Shown one piece after another: positions 10,821 to 21,469 of a stretch of 64,000 nucleotides of DNA (position 1 is the first letter of the stretch; the number at the start of each line of letters is the position of its first letter). The DNA is taken from assembly GCF_019320115.1 (NCBI RefSeq), contig NC_089581.1, positions 9,053,707-9,117,706 on the forward strand, given 5' to 3'. Position numbers and translations under genes: made by a program. The DNA comes from Miscanthus floridulus. Its lineage: Eukaryota; Streptophyta; Magnoliopsida; Poales; Poaceae. Below the pieces are notes generated by a model. It did no database searches and was not told the DNA's origin. It saw only the letters and a list, made by a program, of their open reading frames with translations.

Positions 10821-12300
10821 TACACGCTGGATCCTGTTTACCTGCATATAGTTGGCTACTCGCTAGGGGCAATAATAACTGGTTTTAAGAGACCTGGCGA
10901 GAATGAAATCGATCGCGCCTGGGATGCTCGACGATCCTGGGAGGAGATTCGAGTCCGACGCGTCGTCGTCGCCGTCTCGTCGACCGGTCGACGTGACGAC
11001 ATTGCATTGCTGCACGGTTACACGAAAACTTAGAAAGATGCAGCAGCGCGCGCGACCAGCACGCACTTTCTGTGCTCAGCACACAGTCCCATTCCCGTGC
11101 AAAAACTAGCCCCCGGCCGAGACCGAGAGGTACGTCCGAGACGAACGAGGCAAGGGACGGACCGGCGGCCACACGACGGCGCCTCATCCGATCCGATTCT
11201 CCGTCGGGCAACGGGCGTCGTCGTCGTTGGCTCGTCGCTGCTTTGCACGCATGCATGCGACGCGAATGCGATAGCTCACCAGGGCTGCTGTGGGTGTGCG
11301 CGAGACCGATGCCATGCATGCATGCACCCGATGCACGGCTCCGTCCGTCCTCTGTTTGTGGATCGAGAGAGGGCCGCTTCGTCTTTTCACGCACGTACGG
11401 GGCGAGCCAGCGCCAGGCCGCCAGCAGCCACGCATGCATGCGCCCGACCCTCCGCCCGTGCGACGATGCGTGTGCGTGCGTGCGTGTACTCCTACCCCCC
11501 TACATGTTGATGTGTGTGCAATAAGCAGTTGCACAATGGCCCTGTTCTGGCCATGGGGTCCACATGCATCCGGTGCTGCCTAGGTAGCTAGTGCTAGCCT
11601 GCTAGGCATGCATGGGACATGGGAGAAAAATCAGTCTTGGCGTGGATTAATTACTTAGTATATAGTACAATATCGTTTTTTTGTTTTCTAGTGGACTTTT
11701 TTTTAAAAAATTTCCGGGGACGGGTTGGATCGGAGCTAGCGTCAGTTTGTCTTCTCCGCGCTGGCGCTTGCGGTGGCCACTGTAGCTTCCACGCACGGCT
11801 GTGGCACTGTCTACTTCGTGATCACAGCCGCCCATATTTTGATCTTATTATTTTAAAATTGTGCTCTTTATTAGGGAGCTTACTATTTAGGACATGTACT
11901 TTAGATATCACAGTTTTATTTCAAAAAATATGGCATCAAGAAATTATTAACTTTTCTGGGGAAAAAGTGGCTTTATGAGCCAAATCTAGCTAAGTGAGAA
12001 GATGATTTCAAAGGATTGAACTAGGAACCCAGGACTAAGGTTTTGACCACACCATAGTTTTTGAAACAAACTGAAATAAAAGTTTTATCAAACACCAAAC
12101 ACCTTTTGAAAACCAAAATATTTTGCAATACCATGCATGGTATGTATCGAATTCTTCACACAAAAAAAAACATGTGGTTTAATTTATAAACCACAGTTGT
12201 GCCAAACATGGTTTAGAGAAAAATAGATCTTGAATGGAAGTTTTCTGAAACTCTGAAAATACTAGGTTTTGACATTATCATGTTTTGCATCTATAAACAC
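10821..12300. other. Non-coding, GC-rich part with CATGCA repeats
   Basis: No gene recognised. Between about 10900 and 11560 the DNA is GC-rich with CpG and repeated catgcatg blocks (near 11247, 11312 and 11430). Open frames there overlap on both strands with arginine-rich, low-complexity translations and no homology I recognise. From 11600 to 12300 the sequence is ordinary AT-rich spacer. Confidence 0.45.
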
Positions 12301-12487
12301 CAGTGGCGGAGCTTAGTGAGGGTCATAGTGGGCCGTGCCCCCCCCCCCCCCCATAAGCTAGAAAAATCCTTCATCAAAGTCCTAGTTTGACCATTTTTAA
12401 GTGGTGGTGAAACACTAATCTACCCCCTCTCTTTGCACTTCATATCATATTGGCCCCTCCTCTTTTCATGGCAAAGCTCCGTCACAG
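12301..12487. mobile_element. Non-autonomous hAT-like MITE, 187 bp
   Basis: The left end is cagtggcggagctta and the reverse complement of the right end is ctgtgacggagcttt. The flanking 8-mers (ataaacac and ctaaatac) match at six positions, as for an aged 8-bp hAT target duplication. The left end also resembles the ends of the 3.6-kb hAT element at 6449-10038. A run of 15 C lies at 12338-12352. Confidence 0.6.
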
Positions 12488-12586
12488 CTAAATACCGAAC
12501 AATTTTGATAAAAAATAAAGTATTTCATAAAACAATGGTATTTCTCTGGCACTTCACAAAAGGCTTCCTATCCAAACAAAGAGTTA

Positions 12587-12925
12587 GGGCTTGTTTGAGC
12601 TTCACCATCAACTTCATGAGTTATTTAAAGTTGTTTATTGCCAAACAAGTCATTTGCAAACAACTTCATCAATGAAGCTCCTTAAATCATGTTCTCATAT
12701 AGGAATGGTATGAGATAAAGCTGAAAATAGTTGCTTTTCACAGCTTCACCTCACACTTGTGGGCCCTATGTGAGATTCTACGAGAGCATGTTTTAGGAAA
12801 ATCTACATGTGTAGTTGTTTTGCCAAACAACACCAAAACAACTTTAGCTTTACTGGTAATGCTACTCTAGAGCTAAAGCAAAAAGAATGATTCGCTGGTG
12901 AAGTTGAGCCGTCCTAAATGAGGCC
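12587..12925. mobile_element. PIF/Tourist-like MITE, 339 bp
   Basis: Imperfect terminal inverted repeats (left gggcttgtttgagcttcacc; right end aggacgg...caacttcacc in reverse complement) are flanked by a TTA duplication at 12584-12586 and 12926-12928, the typical 3-bp target of the PIF/Harbinger group. There is no coding sequence. Confidence 0.55.
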
Positions 12926-12928
12926 TTA

Positions 12929-13536
12929 ATTAATTGTATACTATAGTACGATTAATAATCTATGTAATTTTGGACTTCAACGGATATGTGCTAACAAGCT
13001 ATATATCGATCCATCCATAAGTAGACATCTCAACTTATTCCACTCATCTCAATATGCTCGGAGATTCGTGCTCCGGCTAGCCGCGCGCGTGCAGTGCTAT
13101 AGATGTGTCTTCTTCTCCGATCCAAGAATTTTTATTTCGCGTACAACAACTTGGACACACATTCCTTCAAAGGAGAAGAAGGGCACGTACGCATCGAGAT
13201 CGGGGACGCTGTGTTTGTTAATATAATAATTAATTAACTAACTAGCTATATATAGAGGTGTAATCCAATTAATGACTGGCGACTGACTGTATATATACTC
13301 CTATAATGTATTAATTAGAAGGAATTACACGTATAATAAACAGAGTAACACATGCATGCTGCGTGCGTGCATGCAGGGACACATGCATGAGTGCTCTCGG
13401 AGGCGTCCTACTAGACGGTGGCCGGAGGGATGTCCCCACCACACAGCCACGGTAGTCGAGACCCTACTGCCTCGGCCACGCACGGCATGGCCGCTGCCTC
13501 GCTCCCCCCTTGGGCTCCGGCCGGCCGGCCGGTGGA
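12929..13536. other. Non-coding AT-rich spacer
   Basis: AT-rich sequence with several tata tracts, turning GC-rich near 13400-13530. No gene is recognised. Confidence 0.4.
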
Positions 13537-13539
13537 TAA

Positions 13540-13783
13540 GCCCTCGTTTAGTTCGCGAAATTTGGATTTTGGGTCTACTGTAGCACCTTTGTTTTTATTT
13601 GGCAAATAGTATCCAAACATTGACTAATTAGGCTTAAAACGTTCGTCTCGCAATTTCCCACCAAACTGTGCAATTAGTTTTTCTTTTCGTCTACATTTAA
13701 TGCTCCATGCACGGGCCGCAAACATTCGATGTAACAGGTACTGTAGCAACTTTTTGGATTTTGGGGTCCAACTAAACAAGGGC
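13540..13783. mobile_element. Tourist/PIF-like MITE, copy 2
   Basis: A 244-bp element with 14-bp terminal inverted repeats (gccctcgtttagtt and, in reverse complement, gcccttgtttagtt) and a perfect TAA target duplication at 13537-13539 and 13784-13786. It is the same family as the element at 6018-6255. Confidence 0.8.
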
Positions 13784-13786
13784 TAA

Positions 13787-14895
13787 TATATACTCTTGTG
13801 TGGGCCGGGGTTAGATTGCTTCTTCTTTGTTAAATAACCCTATCTGCCTGCTTCCCAAAGCGACTAGCGGTAGTTGTTTAGCTACTCTAACCCATGCTTT
13901 GTACTGCACACTCGCCTAGCTAAGCTAGCCTCACGATGATCATCCACTAGCAGTCGTAGCAGCTCTCTGGGATCTTGCTTTGAGGCGCTTTGGAGCTAGC
14001 ATCGGAGCAGTAAGATAATGTGCCATGCCATGGGCGAGGCGAGGCGAGGCGACCGATGGTTCTCGTCAACTACTCTGATCACCCAAAACTCAAGCTTGCT
14101 GCTGTTTTTTCTCTCCCCTCTCTGCTGCAGAATGCAGATGGTGGGAAGCTAGCTAACGACGACGCCCATTGGTCCATGTGGCATCGTCAGGCGTGCAAGA
14201 GAGCTGGCCAGTCTAGCTTTCTACGAAGAATAGTGTGTGCTACACTCTGTTTTCTTTCCCAGTAGTAAGATTATAAGAACATTCTGATTTGAGGAGAAAG
14301 GCACACGAAGGTTCACCCGCCTTGGCCTGGATTATTTCTCGTGACAGACATCCCCCGGCAAGCCGGCAAGCCGGCAAGTCACTCTTCTCTGACTGCCGAG
14401 TGTCGTATATATAGCAGGTTACTGAAAGCCTGAATACTGGATATGTGTTAGGTGGCAGATAGTAATCAGAACTAACCACTAGCATGGTTAATTTGTTCCT
14501 CATCTTATCATGCATCTCGAAACGAAAAGATGTTATGCAGAAAGAGATAAATATACATAGCAGATCATAAAAAAAAATTTGTTCACACATACGAAAGTGC
14601 TTGATCGCGTCCGGAATGCTCCAGCATATGAGAAGTCATTGATCATGATCATAGATTTCAGTGGCCGATATAATGTCCGATTAGAGTGGCCCGTTACTTC
14701 TCTTTCATCCTCCCCTGTTTTGTTTCTCCTTCTTCATCCATGCATGCATAGAAAATGTGGCGGTGGTATATGTGCATGTGTGGTGGGGGAGGGTGCTCAA
14801 TTTTTCGCGTTGAGTAGGGGCCTCGTTCCCCTTAGCCCCCATGTTCCACTGGATGAAATACGTTAGTGAGATCAAATGTATCGTTCTCCTTCTCT
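13787..14895. other. Non-coding spacer
   Basis: No gene recognised. Short open frames on both strands overlap each other and have no recognisable domains. A short direct repeat of gccggcaa units occurs near 14357-14378. Confidence 0.4.
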
Positions 14896-15154
14896 CACTA
14901 CATGAAAACACCCAAAGATGACAAATTCATATGTAACTGTTGTTCATAAAGAACCCTTTTTTGGTTGGGACCTAACAATGGCCCGCCACTAATAGACAAT
15001 TCAAGTGATGAATTGTAACATTATAACCAGTCATTGCAAATACGGTTCATAAAGAAACTTTCGTTTATATCAGGCTCATAAGTAACAATTGTTCATAAAG
15101 AAACCGTCACTTGTATCACGCTCATAAGTGATAAGTCTTTCTAGGCAATTTATT
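14896..15154. mobile_element. CACTA-like transposon end with subterminal repeats
   Basis: The stretch begins with cactacatgaaaacaccc, close to the CACTACAAGAAAA ends of grass CACTA transposons. The block gttcataaagaa occurs at about 14940, 15045 and 15089, like the subterminal repeats transposase binds in this group. The opposite end was not found, so this is a fragment or an element interrupted by the DUF1668-like copy. Confidence 0.5.
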
Positions 15155-15170
15155 AGTGATGGGTCTTAGT
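15155..15170. repeat. 16-bp direct repeat, left copy
   Basis: The sequence agtgatgggtcttagt here recurs exactly at 17007-17022. The pair brackets a 1836-bp segment that contains DUF1668-like copy 1 and its promoter-side sequence; homology with copy 2 begins directly after this repeat. Confidence 0.85.
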
Positions 15171-15331
15171 CTGGACGCACAGGAACACTTTGGCGGACTG
15201 CCGGAGTGGCACCTCGTCGTCGATGGGATGACACGGAAGTCGCGGCCTTGATTTGCTCGTCCTGCAGACGGCGGATCCGATCCCGGGATCATCACCCAGG
15301 TCGTGACCAGCCGGCGCTCTAAGCCTCGGCC

Positions 15332-15443
15332 CTGTTCGCTGGGCTTATCAGCCGTACTTTTTCAATAAAGCAATAATATTTTTCTCTCACAACAAATCAA
15401 CGAACAATACTTTTCAATCTGGCTTTTTCAGCCGAGCGAACAG
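15332..15443. mobile_element. Small foldback MITE inside the 5' flank of DUF1668-like copy 1
   Basis: The left end ctgttcgctgggcttatcag and the reverse complement of the right end (ctgttcgctcggctg) are similar. The element is absent from the matching position in the 5' flank of copy 2 (about 19820), so it entered copy 1 after the duplication. It is the same family as the element split by the hAT at 6408-10122. Confidence 0.65.
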
Positions 15444-15794
15444 AACAGACGGAGCAGAGGAGACATCCCGATCCCTTGAAGTGAATGATCACGGGACAGA
15501 ACAGCTTCGATGGCCATGTCGCAGCATCGCAGGGATTAAAGTTGTTCGAGGACCATCAACCAGCTTGGGCTAGAGATTAGGGTTCATGATGTGGTTGGAC
15601 GCGCGTTGGCTGTTCCGATGGATCGGGTTTCTTCTGACGTGGCATGGAGCCGGTCATCCACGTGGCAGGTAGGGGCTCGGCCAGGTGCACCGCCGTACGT
15701 GAAGAGTCCATCCGTCGTCCATCGCTCATCATGCAACCCCGGCCAATCCACTGACTCAATCGCACGAGGCAAGATCGGATCTAGAGATCGACAC

Positions 15795-16775
15795 ATGGCG
15801 GCGTTGCCGTCGACGCGTGCTTCGCCGATCCGAAGGTCCATCTACCTCATCATGGACGGCGGCAATGACATCCACACGCTGCACCGCATCGACACGAGCC
15901 CTCTGTTCACTGCAGGAGGGCGCGCACAACACGGGGCGCGGGAGGCGACACAGCTCGCCGCTACCGTACCGTGCCCGTTGACGCGGTTCGACTGCGCCAC
16001 CGGCCGGCAATTCCTCCCGCTGGGCCGCGGCGTGGAGAAGATCGTCAGCGTGGACCGGCACCGGCACACGGTCATCTTCGACACGCGCACGGAGGCCGTG
16101 CGCGCCGGGCCCGACGTGCGCCACGTCAAGTGGCACTACCACGGGTCCACGTGGGCCGAGGCCGGCGGCAGCCTCTACCACCTCGGCCGCGGCCCCGGGT
16201 AGGAGGAGCAGAGTGCCTCGACTTCGAGGCCCTGATCTACGACCGCCACCGTGAGGACTGGTTCTGGACCGTCCTCCCCTCGCCGCTGTTCCAGTCGTAC
16301 AGGCATGTGCACATAGACTCGTTCGCCGATGCCGATGCCGGCGCCGCCTCGATCATCAGGATCTCGACGAGGAATTACGGCACGTACGCGTTCGACGCGG
16401 CGCGCGCGTCGTCGCGCGCAGTACGTCGCCGACTACGGCCTGTGGTTCGGCTTCACCGACGACGGAGCGGCCGACCTGAACGCCGCCGGCAGACCGGCGT
16501 GCCGGCACGTCTGGGCCAACGTCGACGCCCACGCAAACCACGCCGACAGCTGGTTGGAGCTCTCCTACCTCTCGTACCTGGGCAGCGGCAGGTTCTGCGT
16601 GACCAGGTTCTTCAGGGAGACGGACAACGACGAGCGCTTCATCATGAAAGCTGTCGTGACGGCGGTGGAGGCCACGCGCGCGGCCGACTCGGATACCGGG
16701 GAGTTGCAAATGGTCAGCCGGGCGTCCGTGCGCTACCACAGCCCCGTGTGCGATTCGCCTTGTTGGGCGTATTGA
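15795..16775 (+). pseudogene. DUF1668-like protein, broken copy 1
   Basis: The family has no known biochemical role; such single-exon genes are numerous in grasses. I assign it from the N-terminal IYLIMDGGNDIHTLHRID block, the central FDTRTEAVRAGP block and the C-terminal QYVADYGLWFGF and YLGSGRFCVTRFF blocks; I could not search a database. The ATG at 15795 is in frame with the conserved start. Lesions: a TAG at 16200-16202 (TAC in copies 2 and 3), a one-base deletion shortly after (about 16213), and a deletion of roughly 40 bp at about 16412, removing the WRKEGDWALPFRG segment. The original stop is the TGA at 16773. The open frame extends upstream to 15591, but that part is flank shared with copy 2 rather than clear protein. 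Confidence is high for a broken gene and moderate for the family name. Confidence 0.7.
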
Positions 16776-17006
16776 TGCGCGTCTGCCTAATGCTCGTCTC
16801 CATGGGATGCATATGCTTGGGGATGTCTCAATCTCCAACCCTGAACTTGAGTCGTGTTTTGCAGTAATAGGTGTGCGCATGAGCTAACTCACTTGAGTGT
16901 CGGTTGGGATCCGGATCAGTCATATGTTTGGATCAATCCCCTCCCAAGTTTGTATCCAATATTTTGGTTAGCGATCTTGCTGAACCGAGTGTGGCAGTGT
17001 GAAATA
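16776..17006. other. 3' flank of DUF1668-like copy 1
   Basis: Shares short blocks with the 3' flanks of copies 2 and 3 (catgggatgcatatgc), then becomes unique. No gene is seen. Confidence 0.5.
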
Positions 17007-17022
17007 AGTGATGGGTCTTAGT
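17007..17022. repeat. 16-bp direct repeat, right copy
   Basis: Exact second copy of agtgatgggtcttagt, 1852 bp to the right of the first at 15155-15170. Confidence 0.85.
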
Positions 17023-17636
17023 GTGGCCTAACACTTTTTTTTTAACTCAAAGGTACATGACGATCTTGGTCTCAGCCCATTAATCTTTGCCGAGCACTTC
17101 TTATTAGAGGGAATGAAGGTGGTAATAATCTAGTTAAAACCTTTATCTATGATTTGGACTTAGGGACCGACCAAACGTTTTCCTAGAGGAACCGTTATTC
17201 AGTAAAAAGCAGAGTAGCGAGCCGGTTTGAATGAGCCACAAATTATGGCTCCTCTAAAACGGCTTTGGCTCCTTTGGAGGAGCCCCTCGAGAGAAGCCGT
17301 GCCAAACACCCCCTCAATCCATGACCTCTGTTTGTTGAACCTTGTATTGATCTAGATCCTTTCGTTGCAGTAACATTGCATTTTTTACGATTTTAAGCTT
17401 TTCTATAAAGAATTTCTGTTTGTCCCAGTTGATTGCATACCTTGGACCAAATTTCTTTGGAGGCTTTTGGTGTTTGGTCAAGCGAGAACTCGTCTACTCC
17501 ATTCATTCAAAGGTGTTCTGTCTTTTCTAAATACATAGCTTTTATTATGTATATAAACATAATGTATATCTAGGTGCATAACAAAAGATATGTAAATAGA
17601 AAAAGCAAAATAACTTATAATTTAGAATAGAGGAAC
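17023..17636. other. Non-coding spacer with MITE-like remnant
   Basis: No gene. The stretch 17210-17315 (repeated ggctcct blocks, ending gccgtgccaaacacc) resembles the Tourist-like element at 49960-50175 and may be a decayed relative. Confidence 0.4.
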
Positions 17637-17638
17637 TA

Positions 17639-17986
17639 CTCCCTCTGTCCCGCAATATCTGTCATCGGTGAAACAACCCAGTTACCAATGACAATGGCAA
17701 AAGACACTGACTCCCCTACTCGAATGATTTGTCAACTGTGCATTTGAATGGACATGCCATCAATGCTACTCACCACATCATTGCGTGCGTTTTTTTTTAC
17801 GAAAAAAGGCCTTCGGTGGCGTGTGAGGCTGCGAGGGGGAGGGGGAAGAGATAAGACTGCCTTGGCCGACAGCGCATGGTGCGGTGCAGCAGTACAACTA
17901 CGGCCTATGACGGGGAATAGGCAACGACTGATATTGCGGGACGTTCTACTATCGCTCCAACGACAGATATTGCGGGACGGAGGGAG
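17639..17986. mobile_element. Stowaway-like MITE, 348 bp
   Basis: Long terminal inverted repeats (left ctccctctgtcccgcaatat; the right end is its near-perfect complement, ending ggacggagggag) are flanked by TA at 17637-17638 and 17987-17988. That is the signature of Stowaway elements moved by mariner-type transposases. Near the right end the block gatattgcgggacg is present twice, about 37 bp apart. Confidence 0.85.
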
Positions 17987-17988
17987 TA

Positions 17989-18650
17989 GATCACAAATAG
18001 CTTGCTTGATCCTGGATTGGAGTGATTTTAATGGTGAATGTAGGGTGCAAAGGATGTCTAGTAGAATTCCGTGACCATCTCTTGATCCATGCTCTACACA
18101 AGCATCGTGAATTTCATAGATCTTGAAAGATCCCCTTTTGGTTAGTTTTCTTTTCCAAAATCACAAAATCCAAGGTAAAGTCTTGGTCCTTTTCACATTT
18201 TTGGCAAAGACTCATGTCTCAAGAAAATTGCGTGAAGTTTAGAGCCAGTTTGTTCAAGTTCTTGAATTTCTTTGAAGATTTCGTAGTGGGGTTGCCTTTT
18301 TTTCCAGGATATAATGATCCGAAGCCTGCTTGCGCTCCACGATATGATGATGAGGCATTCCCAAGTTTTTTTTTTATTATTTGGTGAAACGCTGGGCTGC
18401 CATGTGGGTCCCCCTGAGCCGTTTTGGCACATGTACGAATTTGGTGTGTTGTTTCAGTGATCGGAAATGCTACATGTAGGGCGTTCGTGCATCCGGACAC
18501 CCCTTCGTGGGCCTGCATACAAACCAATAGACCTCTGTTCTGCGCCTGCTTATTTTTTTATTACGGTATATCCACGTGGCGTTTGTCTCTTCAATTGTGC
18601 CGATTGAATAAGGAAAGGAGAAGGAGACGAGGAGACCTGCTAGACTCCAC
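17989..18650. other. Non-coding spacer
   Basis: No gene or clear repeat recognised; it contains several T and A homopolymers. Confidence 0.4.
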
Positions 18651-19260
18651 GTGTCGACGGTCACCCCGCCTGCTCCGCCATCAACGGTCACCCCGCGCTG
18701 CTCCTTCTCTTGCTCCACTGCCCCGCCCCGCTGCTTCCTGCCGCTGCTTCTGCTCTGCGGCCCGCTTCGCCTGACAGCGCGGGCACCGCCGCGCCCATGC
18801 GTGGCAACCGCTCCCTCAGCCGCCAGCTAGCCACTGAGGCCGCTGCGCAAGGGAAGCGTCGAGCCCTGGCGCAGAAGCCCTTCGGCCTCGCCTCCAGCTA
18901 CGGCTGCGCCGCCCTGATGCAGACGGCGAAGGAGGCCACACCGAGATAGGATGCATGTTGCAAGCGTACATTTCAAATGTTTCAGATGTTTTAGAGGCAT
19001 GTTGCAAGTGTTTCATAAGGATGTTGCAAATAGATCGGGATGTTGCATATGTTGCAATGGGCAATACACATATGTTTCAAGTGTATGTTCTAAATGTTTT
19101 ATCTGTTTCAGACGTATGTTGTAAGTGTTTTATTTGGATGTTGTAAAATTAGATCGAGATGTTGCATATATATGCAAGTGTTTCAGGTGTTTTTATACGT
19201 ATGTTGCAAGTGTTTTATTTCGATGTTTTCATATGTTTTCAGACGTATCTTGAATTATCA
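18651..19260. repeat. GC-rich segment followed by diverged atgttgca repeats
   Basis: A GC-rich part (18651-18950) with short open frames and no recognised domain leads into 310 bp built from diverged repeats of blocks such as atgttgcaagtgttt and agatcg-gatgttgcata (near 18960, 19010, 19115, 19155 and 19200). The pattern suggests a non-autonomous repeat carrying a captured GC-rich piece, but I cannot name the family. Confidence 0.45.
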
Positions 19261-19645
19261 CAGCGGATTATTCCAATTCAAGTGCTCGGTGTTGCTCCAT
19301 AGGCTCAACCGTATGGGAAGTATGGTAGACGAGAGTACGAGATTTAAAAATCAATGAGCATGAGACCAATACTAGTAGAAAGACAAAAGATAAGTGCCTT
19401 CTTTTTCTGCTTCGAGTCCTGATGAGTGAGGATCTTACTGCTGTTCATGCTTTTTCGAACCGTTTGATGAGTTTTAATTTAACACTTCTCTTGTGTTTCA
19501 GGTGTAATTTTATCATTATTTGACTACAGAAAAATTATAAATGATCTCTTGTGAGTTGTTATTTTAATTGTACCAGTTGGTTGTCTTGTTGCATGAAGAT
19601 TTAGCCACTCTGGCGGTGATTCACAAACACCTCGTCATCGGTGGA
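19261..19645. other. Non-coding spacer
   Basis: AT-rich; nothing recognised. Homology to the 5' flank of DUF1668-like copy 1 begins at about 19650. Confidence 0.4.
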
Positions 19646-20100
19646 GAGCTGGACGCATGCAGGGACACTCTGGTGGACTGCCGGAGTGGCACCTCTTGTC
19701 TCTCGATTGTCGTCGGTGGGGAGCTGGACGCATGCAGGAACACGGACGTCGCGGGCTTTTGCTCATCCTGCAGACGGCGGTGCTCCGATCCGATCCCGGG
19801 ATCATCGCCCAGGTCGCGACCAGCCGTCGCTAACGGACGCCGGACGGAGGGGAGGAGACATCGATGGCCATGTCGCAGCCTCGAACTCTCGCAGGAATTC
19901 TAGTCGGAGGACCATCAGCCAGCTTGGGGCTAGAGATTAGGGTTAGCATGTGGTTCGACGCGCGTTGGCTGTTCCGTTGGATTGGATCGGGTTTCTTGAT
20001 TCTGACGTGGCGTGGAGCAGGTCATCAACGTGGCAAGTAGTAGTAGGCGGCCCGGCCAGGTACGTGAAGAGTCCATCCATCATCGTCCATCGCTCATCAC

Positions 20101-21163
20101 ATGCACCCCCGGCGGCGCTGCCGTCGACGCGTGCTGCGCCGATCCGAAGGTTCATCTACATCATCGTGGACGGCGGCAATGACAGCCACACGTTGCACCG
20201 CATCGACACGAGCCCTCTGTTCGCGGCGGGCGTGGGCGTGGGCGTGCCCGCACGATAGGGGCCGGCGCCGCCGCCGCCGCGCGCTACCCTGCCGAGCCCG
20301 TTGGCGCGCTTCGCCTGCTCCGCCGGCCGGCAGTTCCTGCCGCTGGGCCGCGGCGTGGAGAAGATCGTGGGCGTGGACAGGCACCGGCACACCGTCATCT
20401 TCGACACGCGCACGGCGGCCGTGCGCGCCGGGCCCGACGCGCGCCACGTCAAGTGGCACTTCCACGGTTCGACCTGGGCCGAGGCCGGCGGCAGGCTCTA
20501 CCACCTCGGCCGCGGCCCCGGGTACGAGGAGCAGGAGTGCCTCGACTTCGAGGCCCTAACCTACGACCGCCACCGCGAGGACTGGTTCTGGAGCCTCCTC
20601 CCCTCGCCGCCGTTCGAGAGCTACACGCATGTGCCCATAGAGTCGTTCGCCGATGCCGGTGCCGCTGCCAGCGCAGCAAGTGCGGGGGCCGCCTCGACCA
20701 TCAGAATCTCGACGAGGAATTACGGCACGTACGCGTTCGGCGCGGCGCGCGCGTCGTGGCGCAAGGAAGGCGACTGGGCGCTGCCCTTCCGTGGACGCGC
20801 GCAGTACGTCGCCGACTACGGCCTGTGGTTCGGCTTCACCGACGACGGAGCGACCGACCTGTGCGCGGCCGGACCTGAACGCCGCCGGCAAGCCGGCGTG
20901 CCGGCCAACGTCGACGGCCACGCAAACCACGCCAAGTTCTACCTCTCGTATCTGGGCAGTGGCAGGTTCTGCGTGACCAGGTTCTTCAGGGAGACGGACA
21001 ACGACGAGCACTTCATCATGAAGGCCGTCGTGACGGCTGTGGAGGCCACGCGCGCCGCCGCTCGGCCACCGGGGAGATGCATATGGTCAGCCGAGCATCC
21101 GTGTGCTACCACGGCCCTGAGTGCAATTCCCCTTGTTATTGGGCGCCTTGTTGGGCGTATTGA
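20101..21163 (+). pseudogene. DUF1668-like protein, broken copy 2
   Basis: This copy matches copies 1 and 3 along its length: IYIIVDGGNDSHTLHRID, then FDTRTAAVRAGPDARHVKW, EGDWALPFRGRAQYVADYG and YLGSGRFCVTRFF. The ATG at the start position is out of frame because of a small insertion. The conserved frame has a TAG at 20256-20258, then stays open to 21215. One inserted base near 20870 and a nearby deletion scramble about 15 residues (PERRRQAGVPANV). A further frameshift at about 21060 replaces the C-terminus; the original stop would be the TGA at 21161. The 5' flank from about 19650 matches copy 1 from 15171. It is the least damaged of the three but still not a sound gene. Confidence 0.7.
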
Positions 21164-21464
21164 TGCGTGCGCGCCTAGCATGTTTAGTCGTGTGCTGTGT
21201 GCACATGCCACATGACGTTGGAATGCATGCTCGTCGTCTCCGGAAATTTCCATGGGATGCATATGCTATATACATATGCATGGGGCTGTCTCAAGCCCTG
21301 TTTTGTCTGTACGTGCTTCGAATCTGATATAGAGACAGTTAAAAAGAAAAGTCATATAATGGACAATCCGTTTCACGGTCTACACACTATTTAATATTGT
21401 GCATGTAGTCTAGATCAATTGTGAACTCTGTTTTGTGTACTATTGTGTTGCTAATTGATAAAAG
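21164..21464. other. 3' flank of DUF1668-like copy 2
   Basis: Non-coding. It contains the shared block catgggatgcatatgc and ends at the target site (cggat) of the large LTR retrotransposon. Confidence 0.5.
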
Positions 21465-21469
21465 CGGAT

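Noticed and set aside
10885..11583. Dense overlapping open frames on both strands
   Set aside because: They follow from high GC content; translations are arginine-, serine- and cysteine-rich without domains.
12338..12352. Run of 15 C as a regulatory G-quadruplex
   Set aside because: A single homopolymer within a MITE; more likely a slippage product and possibly mis-sized in assembly.
15971..16880. Alternative and antisense frames across the DUF1668-like copies
   Set aside because: They are shadows of a GC-rich coding sequence; the frame shared by all three copies is the one with conserved blocks.
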